Source of the DNA: Synergistaceae bacterium
GTDB lineage: Bacteria > Synergistota > Synergistia > Synergistales > Aminobacteriaceae
DNA: 5,131 nt
Reading direction: 5' to 3'
Assembly (NCBI GenBank): GCA_017394925.1
Contig: JAFPWQ010000205.1
Span: forward strand, 1 to 5,131
Positions within the stretch are counted from its first letter, which is position 1; each line of letters starts with the position of its first letter. Below the pieces are notes generated by a model, which was not told the DNA's origin, did no database searches, and saw only the letters and a list, made by a program, of their open reading frames with translations. The position numbers and the translations under genes are program-made. Positions 1 through 5,131 of this stretch are shown piece by piece.

Positions 1-1375
1 AATTCATTCCCTGCATTAATTTCTGGAATACTATAACTTCGTCAGGCTCATACGTCTTTATGACTGCGGCGGCCTCTTTATGCGATAATAATTTGCCCTC
101 AACTATGAATGCCCCTGAAGCTGAATACATAGTAAGTACTCCCAGTATGCATGTGATAAAGAGTGCATGTTTGTTATGCATGAGAATAAATGTTGAGACA
201 GTGAAGACTAAAAGCATGACCGCAAGACTTAACGCAGGAATTCTCATTGCTATTACGTCAGTGTCATCTGTGAATAAAGGCCAGATTATTCCCGTTAATG
301 CCAATGGAATTAATATTACTGCATTGATTGTTATGAAACGCTTAAATTCTCTGCCTTCAAATGATGATAATGATGCGCCTGCTAATATTGCCAACGGAGG
401 GAAACACGGCAATATATACGTTACGAGTTTTGAATCAGAGAATGAGAAGAATATGAACGTAATGAAGAACCATAAGCCTAAAAATATTCCGTCGGACTTA
501 GCGATTAATCTGCATTTGCCAAGCATGGCCATGAACGAATCATATAACATTCCCGTATACGGCACTAATCCGGCAAGTAATATCGGAATGAACCAATAAA
601 ACGGCTGATAACGGTCGTGAATCGTTGTCGTATATCTCAGGAAATGCTCGCGGATAAAGAAAAAGTAAAAGAAATCATGATTGGCCATGCACACGGGTAT
701 AAACCAGATGCAATTTACGATTAAGAATATAATTATCGCTGTGGGAGAAAATATTCGTGATAAAATTTTTTTGCCCTGACGTGTAAGCAGCGCATATATT
801 ACTGTTATTCCGCCCGGAAGAACCACACCGATTAAGCCTTTAGTTAATACTGCGAGTGCCATTGAAATATAAAACATGATTAACCAGAATTTTTTGCTCA
901 CGTCATTAACCCATAATCTGAAGCATAACAACGAGAACGTGAAAAAGAATGTCAGCGTCATATCCGTTATGTTGATGTGCGCTATGCCGTACCATAATGT
1001 TGAAGAGGCTAATATCATGCCAGACACGAAAGAGGCAGATTTATTACGCGTTATGATATATGCAAGCCATGATGTTACTGCACAGCCAAGCAGACCAAGC
1101 AATACAGGCGTTAATCTTCCGGCAAATTCATTCTGCCCGAATAATTTGAAGGCCGCAACTGTGAACCAGTAATGCAGTATGGGCTTCTCGAAATACTTCA
1201 CGTAATTTAATCTCGGCGTAATATAATCTCCTGATTCAATCATTTCACGGGGTATTTCTGAATATCTGCCCTCGTCAGGGTCAAGAAATCCGTAATCACC
1301 AAGCCCGGCAAAATAGACATACACAACGAGTATTACTGCAAGAACGCAAAATATTCTCTTAGTCATGTTATTCAT
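1..1375 (-). CDS. arnT: Undecaprenyl-phosphate-L-Ara4N:lipid A aminoarabinosyltransferase (3' end beyond window)
   Basis: This polytopic inner-membrane glycosyltransferase (GT83, GT-C fold) moves L-Ara4N from undecaprenyl phosphate to lipid A phosphates on the periplasmic side. The frame is open to the left edge and yields 458 residues; E. coli ArnT has about 550, so roughly 90 are missing. After a first membrane segment (residues 7-23) comes the periplasmic loop LDPDEGRYSEIPREMIESGD (31-50), whose acidic DPDE is the catalytic region of the family, then YFEKPILHYW (61-70). Many hydrophobic segments follow, with ALAVLTKG (173-180), IREHFLRYTT (241-250) and SDSKLVTYILPCF (313-325), which resembles KLPTYILPCF of E. 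coli ArnT. The end in the window, from about residue 430, begins the soluble C-terminal domain. I chose ATG 1373-1375 because GAGGG sits 6 nt before it; an in-frame ATG at 1364-1366 is the alternative. The gene overlaps the dehydrogenase stop by 8 nt. Plus-strand frames at 60-599 and 876-1172 are shadows of it. Confidence 0.95.
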   Translation of the reverse strand, partial: MNNMTKRIFCVLAVILVVYVYFAGLGDYGFLDPDEGRYSEIPREMIESGDYITPRLNYVKYFEKPILHYWFTVAAFKLFGQNEFAGRLTPVLLGLLGCAVTSWLAYIITRNKSASFVSGMILASSTLWYGIAHINITDMTLTFFFTFSLLCFRLWVNDVSKKFWLIMFYISMALAVLTKGLIGVVLPGGITVIYALLTRQGKKILSRIFSPTAIIIFLIVNCIWFIPVCMANHDFFYFFFIREHFLRYTTTIHDRYQPFYWFIPILLAGLVPYTGMLYDSFMAMLGKCRLIAKSDGIFLGLWFFITFIFFSFSDSKLVTYILPCFPPLAILAGASLSSFEGREFKRFITINAVILIPLALTGIIWPLFTDDTDVIAMRIPALSLAVMLLVFTVSTFILMHNKHALFITCILGVLTMYSASGAFIVEGKLLSHKEAAAVIKTYEPDEVIVFQKLMQGMN

Positions 1376-2378
1376 GATATGCCCTCAGAGTCATATTCAC
1401 GGCTTCACGCAATGTTATTGTCGGGTGCCAGCCGAGAGACATGATATTATTGATTGAAGGTACGCGGTTTTTCGTGTCGTCATATCCGTTTGAGTAATAG
1501 CTTTCAGGTGTTACAGTTACGAGTTTCACGCTTTCGGCCTTTTGTCTGAATGCAGGAAATTTTTTCATCTCGTCTATTATTATCTCTGTGAGTTCGCGAA
1601 TCGAATAATTGTTATTTGGGTTGCCTATGTTGAATATGCGACTATCTGCATGGCCGCCTTCGTTCTTGAGTATCAGCATTAACGCGTCTATCCCGTCGCC
1701 TATCCATGTAAAGCTGCGTCTCTGTTCTCCGCCTCCCACAAGTTTAACCTCGCCCCTGTGTAACACATCATAGATTATCTGCGTTACTGAACGTGCGCGA
1801 TGTTCTTTTGCGTCATTCATGGTATCAAGTCCGGGACCTATCCAGTTGAACGGCCTGAATAACGTATACTGCAATCCCTTCTCCTGACCGTATGCAGTGA
1901 TTACGCGGTCTATCATCTGCTTTGAGCATGAATAGATCCAGCGCATTTTGTTCACAGGTCCCAATACTAACGGGCTTTCTTCCTCGTCTAAATCTGATGA
2001 ACCGTCTGACATGCCGTATACTTCTGATGTCGAAGGGAATATTACACGCTTGCCATACTCCGAACACATTCGGACAACTTTTAGATTCTGCTCGAAGTCA
2101 AGCTCAAACGTCCATAACGGATGCGAAAGATAATACGACGGCATTGCTACCCCCGCAAAAGGCAGTACTATATCGCTGATTTTTACCTGCTCACGTATAT
2201 ATTCTGTCTCTGTGAAAATATCCCCTGTGTAACATGTGAATCTTGGATTGCCCGTGAATTTCTCAAGTCTGCTTGTGTTGATGTCGAATGCGCTTACTTC
2301 ATAATCTGAATCATTTAACAGCTTTTCGATTAAATGTGTCCCGATAAAACCGCCTGCTCCTAAAATAAAAACTCTCAA
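1368..2378 (-). CDS. arnA: UDP-glucuronate C4" oxidase/decarboxylase, stand-alone ArnA C-terminal half
   Basis: This NAD-dependent extended SDR enzyme oxidises C4 of UDP-glucuronate and decarboxylates it to UDP-Ara4-keto, the committed step of the pathway. The protein has 336 residues and aligns with the E. coli ArnA dehydrogenase half nearly end to end. The Rossmann glycine motif GAGGFIG is at residues 7-13 and the ribose-binding Asp at 32. FPSTSEVYGM (114-123) carries S118 and E119, matching S433 and E434. Y149 and K153 in IYSCSK form the SDR pair (Y463, K467), FRPFNWIGP is at 174-182, and R305 in NRVPSI matches R619. The start codon is TTG at 2376-2378. No in-frame start lies between it and the arnB stop, and the Rossmann strand begins at residue 2. 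A purine-rich AAGGAAAGG precedes it. The last 8 bases overlap arnT. A UDP-xylose synthase is the main alternative, but the sequence and the neighbours favour ArnA. Confidence 0.95.
   Translation of the reverse strand: MRVFILGAGGFIGTHLIEKLLNDSDYEVSAFDINTSRLEKFTGNPRFTCYTGDIFTETEYIREQVKISDIVLPFAGVAMPSYYLSHPLWTFELDFEQNLKVVRMCSEYGKRVIFPSTSEVYGMSDGSSDLDEEESPLVLGPVNKMRWIYSCSKQMIDRVITAYGQEKGLQYTLFRPFNWIGPGLDTMNDAKEHRARSVTQIIYDVLHRGEVKLVGGGEQRRSFTWIGDGIDALMLILKNEGGHADSRIFNIGNPNNNYSIRELTEIIIDEMKKFPAFRQKAESVKLVTVTPESYYSNGYDDTKNRVPSINNIMSLGWHPTITLREAVNMTLRAYHE
1382..1386 (-). promoter_or_regulatory. Ribosome binding site of arnT
   Basis: GAGGG on the minus strand lies 6 nt before the ATG at 1375 and 15 nt before the second in-frame ATG at 1366. 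The spacing favours the upstream ATG, so arnT overlaps the dehydrogenase gene by 8 nt. Confidence 0.7.
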
Positions 2379-2388
2379 CTGTTTATTA

Positions 2389-2397
2389 CCTTTCCTT
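2389..2397 (-). promoter_or_regulatory. Ribosome binding site before the TTG start of the dehydrogenase gene
   Basis: AAGGAAAGG on the minus strand lies in the 21-nt gap after arnB. The nearer AAAGG is 10 nt before the TTG and the farther AAGGA is 14 nt before it. This purine run decides for TTG at 2378, since no ATG or GTG start is in frame between the arnB stop and the Rossmann motif. Confidence 0.6.
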
Positions 2398-2419
2398 AAT
2401 CATAAATTAATCATAAATT
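2398..2419. repeat. Perfect 11-bp tandem duplication across the arnB stop codon
   Basis: The unit AATCATAAATT occurs at 2398-2408 and again at 2409-2419 without a mismatch. On the coding strand the duplicated unit reads AATTTATGATT and supplies the TGA stop of arnB. With a single copy the frame would read Ile-Lys-Glu-Arg and stop at a TAA at 2386-2388, so the protein would end differently but be almost the same length. Confidence 0.8.
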
Positions 2420-3485
2420 CTTTTATGCATTCCGTTACGCGTTTCACATCTGAATCTTCCATTAACGGGTATAACGGCAATGATATTTCCTGCTCATAAT
2501 ACTTTTCAGCTTCCGAGAAATCACCGGACTTAAAGCCGAATCTCTCACGGTAATACGGCATTAACGGCACAGGCTTATAGTGCGTTGTGGGGTTAATATC
2601 ATGCTCACGAAGATATTCTGCAAGTTCATCACGTAAATTACTCTCAACCTGAAGTGCGAAGATATGCCACACATGATTTTTATCTGACGGCGGAAGTTTT
2701 ATGTTCTCAACTCCCGATAACTGACTGAGATATAATGCGGCTAATTCTCTGCGTCTTGCAATAAACGCATCAACTCGCTTTAACTGACTTAATCCCAATG
2801 CGCAATGTATTTCTGAAAGCCTGTAATTATAGCCGAGTTCATGCATTTGTTTTTCATACATGCCATGATTGCGGAAATGCTTTAATTTCTCTGCGTATGT
2901 GTCATCATTCGTGAGGACTGCTCCCCCTTCACCTGTCGTTATGTGCTTTACGGGGTGAAAGCTCAAAGTCATCATGTCGGCGAATTCTTTTCTGTCATGA
3001 CCTAATGCATGACTCGCATCTTCAATTAAGACCGCGTTATTCTCATTCGCAATCTTCCTGTATGCTTTCATGTCCAATGGATAACCTGCAAAGCTAACCG
3101 GCACTATTGCTTTGATTTTTCCGGCATATTCTCTTGCAAGTGATTCGGCTTTCGTAACATCAAGGCATAAAGTACACGGGTCAATGTCGGCGAATATTGG
3201 AGTCGCTCCAGTATAAATTACGCTGTTTGACGTTGCCGCAAATGTCATTGCTGTCGTGATCGCATAATCACCATCGTGTAATCCTGCGGCATTCATTGCT
3301 CCGTGCAGGGCTGATGTACCTGATGAATATGTTATTGCATGTTTCATTCCAACGTATTCTGCAAGTCTCTTCTCGAACGCCTCAACCGTTGGGCCCATCG
3401 TCAGCCAGTCCCCGCGTAATATTCTCACTACTTCGGCTATGTCATCGTCATTTATCCATTGACGGCCGTATGATAATTTCTTCAT
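2400..3485 (-). CDS. arnB: UDP-Ara4-keto aminotransferase, ArnB role, PseC-like sequence
   Basis: This is a DegT/DnrJ/EryC1/StrS-family PLP enzyme. From its context it moves the amino group of glutamate onto UDP-4-keto-arabinose to give UDP-L-Ara4N in the cytoplasm. Of its 361 residues the visible motifs are SSGTSAL (54-60, cofactor phosphate contact), IEDASHALG (154-162, with D156 and H159 facing the PLP ring) and SFHPVKHITTGEGG (175-188), where K180 is the Schiff-base lysine. The C-terminal half has HYKPVPLMPYYRERF (302-316) and EISLPLYP (333-340). Against E. coli ArnB as I remember it, the protein is about 20 residues shorter, mostly from a loop near residues 210-217. HYKP, GLSQLK and ITTGEGGAV look more like the flagellin-sugar aminotransferase PseC. 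The call as ArnB therefore rests on the operon. The start is the only in-frame ATG after AAGGAG, with a long 14-nt spacer. An 11-bp tandem repeat crosses the TGA stop. Confidence 0.86.
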   Translation of the reverse strand: MKKLSYGRQWINDDDIAEVVRILRGDWLTMGPTVEAFEKRLAEYVGMKHAITYSSGTSALHGAMNAAGLHDGDYAITTAMTFAATSNSVIYTGATPIFADIDPCTLCLDVTKAESLAREYAGKIKAIVPVSFAGYPLDMKAYRKIANENNAVLIEDASHALGHDRKEFADMMTLSFHPVKHITTGEGGAVLTNDDTYAEKLKHFRNHGMYEKQMHELGYNYRLSEIHCALGLSQLKRVDAFIARRRELAALYLSQLSGVENIKLPPSDKNHVWHIFALQVESNLRDELAEYLREHDINPTTHYKPVPLMPYYRERFGFKSGDFSEAEKYYEQEISLPLYPLMEDSDVKRVTECIKEFMINL

Positions 3486-3499
3486 TCCTGATTCTAATT

Positions 3500-3505
3500 C
3501 TCCTT
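3500..3505 (-). promoter_or_regulatory. Ribosome binding site of arnB (long spacer)
   Basis: AAGGAG on the minus strand begins directly after the arnD TAG stop. The spacer to the arnB ATG is 14 nt, longer than the usual 5-10. No other ATG, GTG or TTG is in frame between the site and 3485, so the start is not in doubt. Efficiency may be reduced, or rely on ribosomes ending on arnD. Confidence 0.6.
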
Positions 3506-4387
3506 CTATAACTGCACCGCTAATTTCCCCGCACGGCCTTTAAGCTCTCCCATTTCAATGCGCGAGTGTATAAGCTGTGAATTCTTCAATGCCTCTCTAA
3601 GTGTCATGAACTCTGTATTATTATCACTGCATCTGCTCAAAAATTCTCTGAATACTTCACTCATCATTCCGCCTTCCATCTCTGTATGAATCGTATGAAC
3701 GTTCAAGCCCTCATGCAATAACTTCATGTAATAGTCATTGAGCTTCTCTTGGGGAACAAGACCGAGTACTTCGTCCATTGTCGGCAATGTTGAAGGCACT
3801 TGCGGAGTTCTGAATGTTACACCGTCAAGCTCAGGCATAAAAGGCGCATAGCCCCGGACATCACTGCAGTAGTCAAAATCAAGTTCATCCTGCACTCTGA
3901 GACTATCACATGTAACCTGCCAGCCCGGAGCTGCACATGATTTTGCGCGTTCACCTGCAATTTTCTCGTATAATTCCATTGACTTGTGAAATTCATTGCG
4001 GATTATCTCACGAGTTAATTTCGGCAAATTGTCCTGCCAGTAAACATGATCCCATGAATGTATGCCGCAGTCATGGCCTTCATAGATTGCCCGGCGGATT
4101 AAATCAGGATTTGAATTCGCTATCATTGGGGCTGGTAATAATGTCCCGTAAAATAATGTCTTTATACCGTATGCTGTCGGTGCTTTCGTGCGTAACATCT
4201 TGCTGATGAATCCTTTGCGGAATATTCGCCTCAATGCCTTGCCGGAATTGTCCGGGCCCATTGAGAAAAATATTGACGCTTTGATTTTATTTTCATTCAG
4301 AATGTCAAGTAACTTCGGCAGTCCTTCAAGATAACCCCTCAATGTGTCTATGTCTATTTTTATTGCAAGTTTTATATTACTTCCCAT
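3506..4387 (-). CDS. arnD: 4-deoxy-4-formamido-L-arabinose-phosphoundecaprenol deformylase
   Basis: This polysaccharide deacetylase-type (NodB fold) enzyme removes the formyl group from undecaprenyl-phosphate-L-Ara4FN at the inner membrane. It makes the lipid carrier that is flipped and used by ArnT. The 293 residues match E. coli ArnD in length and motif order: KIDIDTLRG near the start (metal and catalytic Asp at residues 12 and 14), FFSMGPDN (41-47), GIHSWDHVYWQ (H110 and H114, metal ligands), SCAAPGW (150-156), DVRGYAPF (176-183), PSTLPTMDEV (198-207) and IHTEMEGG (233-240). I see no signal peptide or strong membrane segment. The ATG at 4385-4387 has GAGGT with a 6-nt spacer and lies inside the formyltransferase gene, which suggests translational coupling. 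The stop is TAG, and the arnB ribosome site begins right after it. The substrate comes from homology, but the ArnD-specific motifs separate it well from generic deacetylases. Confidence 0.95.
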   Translation of the reverse strand: MGSNIKLAIKIDIDTLRGYLEGLPKLLDILNENKIKASIFFSMGPDNSGKALRRIFRKGFISKMLRTKAPTAYGIKTLFYGTLLPAPMIANSNPDLIRRAIYEGHDCGIHSWDHVYWQDNLPKLTREIIRNEFHKSMELYEKIAGERAKSCAAPGWQVTCDSLRVQDELDFDYCSDVRGYAPFMPELDGVTFRTPQVPSTLPTMDEVLGLVPQEKLNDYYMKLLHEGLNVHTIHTEMEGGMMSEVFREFLSRCSDNNTEFMTLREALKNSQLIHSRIEMGELKGRAGKLAVQL

Positions 4388-5131
4388 TCAAGCACCTCAA
4401 GTATTCCGTCATTTGTTCTGATTATTATTGCAGGTGTATTTGAGTCTTTAACGTCAGATATTATTCGTGTCTTCCAGATCATAATTTTATGCCCGTCATG
4501 ATACGTGAATGCACCCGGAAAAGGTTTTGCGACTGCCCTGACCAGATTATGAATTTCACGCGCACTCTTTGACCAGTCAATTAATCCGTCTTCGGGTCTT
4601 CGTCTTCCGAATTTCGTTGCAAGTGATTCATCCTGTACAAATCCTTCTGCATTATCCGATAATATATCATCAAGACTTCGTGATAATACACGTCCTGCCG
4701 CAGGAATAATCTTCATGAATACTTCGTGTGATGTTTCATTCTCACCGATTGGGACTGCCTCCTGAGCTACAATGTTTCCTCTGTCTGCGTATTTCGTCAT
4801 GTGATGAAGAGTAACTCCTGTTTCAGTCTCACCGTTAAGCACCGCCCAGTTCACACATGCACGCCCTCTGTACTTAGGCAACAATGAGCCATGCATGTTG
4901 AACGCTCCCAACGGTGCAAGGTCAAGTATCTTCATGTCGATTATTGAACGGTAATAGAATGAGAATATCACATCAGGCTGTGCATTTTTCACTTCGTCAT
5001 AATAAGGCTCATTTGTCTTTACGTTCAGGTTATTCTTCTTCGCAAGTTCATAGACTGAATCAAACCAGTGATTTTCATTCGGGTCATCTTCATGCGTGTA
5101 TACTAGTTTAATCTTTATGTCTTCACGTTTC
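4372..5131 (-). CDS. arnA: UDP-L-Ara4N formyltransferase, stand-alone ArnA N-terminal half (5' end beyond window)
   Basis: This cytoplasmic enzyme transfers a formyl group from N10-formyltetrahydrofolate to the 4-amino group of UDP-L-Ara4N. The frame is open to the right edge and gives 252 residues in the window. It holds the formyltransferase signature FNMHGSLLPKYRGRA, with the catalytic Asn and His of E. coli ArnA (N102, H104) encoded at 4897-4899 and 4891-4893. The Asp equivalent to D140, in KYADRGNIVAQ, is at 4783-4785. All three sit 24 residues earlier than in E. coli, so about 24 N-terminal residues are missing. A GTG at 4990-4992 is an internal Val: the upstream frame also matches the family (LVYTHEDDPN resembles E. 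coli IFTHTDNPG). The C-terminal subdomain contains FGRR and RAVAKPFPGAF. The protein ends in TAA just after this domain, with no fused dehydrogenase, unlike the 660-residue E. coli ArnA. The stop region overlaps arnD by 16 nt. Function is sure; the true start is not visible. Confidence 0.95.
   Translation of the reverse strand, partial: KREDIKIKLVYTHEDDPNENHWFDSVYELAKKNNLNVKTNEPYYDEVKNAQPDVIFSFYYRSIIDMKILDLAPLGAFNMHGSLLPKYRGRACVNWAVLNGETETGVTLHHMTKYADRGNIVAQEAVPIGENETSHEVFMKIIPAAGRVLSRSLDDILSDNAEGFVQDESLATKFGRRRPEDGLIDWSKSAREIHNLVRAVAKPFPGAFTYHDGHKIMIWKTRIISDVKDSNTPAIIIRTNDGILEVLEWEVI
4393..4398 (-). promoter_or_regulatory. Ribosome binding site of arnD
   Basis: GAGGTG on the minus strand, with GAGGT 6 nt before the arnD ATG. 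It lies inside the last codons of the formyltransferase gene, so translation of arnD is probably coupled to that gene. It supports the start at 4387. Confidence 0.75.

Noticed and set aside
60..599. 179-residue plus-strand open frame
   Set aside because: It lies wholly antisense to arnT. Its composition has no recognisable motif, while the opposite strand shows continuous ArnT motifs and membrane segments.
876..1172. 98-residue plus-strand open frame
   Set aside because: It is antisense to the membrane segments of arnT, has no family resemblance and no convincing ribosome site.
1825..2309. Cluster of short open frames on both strands (60-85 residues)
   Set aside because: All overlap the dehydrogenase gene, whose catalytic motifs are intact in this region; they are shadow frames.
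1368..2378. UDP-xylose synthase or a generic nucleotide-sugar epimerase
   Set aside because: The close match to the ArnA dehydrogenase across PSTSEVYGM, GPVNK-RWIYS, FRPFNW and the R619-equivalent region, plus the Arn neighbours, makes ArnA function far more likely.
3486..3505. Possible promoter or terminator in the short gaps at 3486-3505 and 2379-2399
   Set aside because: The gaps are 20-21 nt and filled by ribosome sites. There is no inverted repeat with a T run and no room for a promoter outside coding sequence.
4990..4992. GTG as the start of the formyltransferase
   Set aside because: The frame is open to the right edge and the upstream residues align with the N-terminal part of ArnA. 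Starting here would remove about 70 residues of the cofactor-binding fold.

Overview
The window is one tightly packed minus-strand operon for making and attaching 4-amino-4-deoxy-L-arabinose (L-Ara4N). This sugar masks lipid A phosphates and gives resistance to polymyxin and other cationic peptides. All five genes read right to left and nearly every base is coding. Both end genes are cut by the window edges.

In transcription order: (1) UDP-L-Ara4N formyltransferase, equivalent to the N-terminal half of enterobacterial ArnA (4372 to the right edge, missing roughly 24 N-terminal residues); (2) ArnD-type deformylase (3506-4387, overlapping gene 1 by 16 nt); (3) ArnB-type PLP aminotransferase (2400-3485, 20 nt after gene 2); (4) UDP-glucuronate C4 oxidase/decarboxylase, equivalent to the C-terminal half of ArnA (1368-2378, TTG start, 21 nt after gene 3); (5) ArnT-type lipid A aminoarabinose transferase (left edge to 1375, overlapping gene 4 by 8 nt).

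The expected flow is UDP-glucuronate to UDP-Ara4-keto (gene 4), then UDP-L-Ara4N (gene 3), then the N-formyl derivative (gene 1). ArnC then moves the formylated sugar to undecaprenyl phosphate. Gene 2 removes the formyl group, and after flipping, gene 5 transfers L-Ara4N to lipid A in the periplasm. ArnC, the ArnE/F flippase and Ugd are not in the window. They should lie to the right (upstream), to the left, or elsewhere.

The main departure from the enterobacterial arnBCADTEF operon is that the two halves of ArnA are separate genes with the deformylase and aminotransferase between them. The aminotransferase also has PseC-like features. The DNA is AT-leaning (by eye, low-40s % GC), with TAA, TGA and TAG all used as stops. 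This points to an LPS-bearing Gram-negative bacterium outside the Enterobacteriaceae. A gut or rumen lineage such as Synergistota is a guess I cannot confirm. I see no RNA gene, mobile element, CRISPR array, internal promoter or terminator. This looks like a variant of a known pathway rather than a new system.
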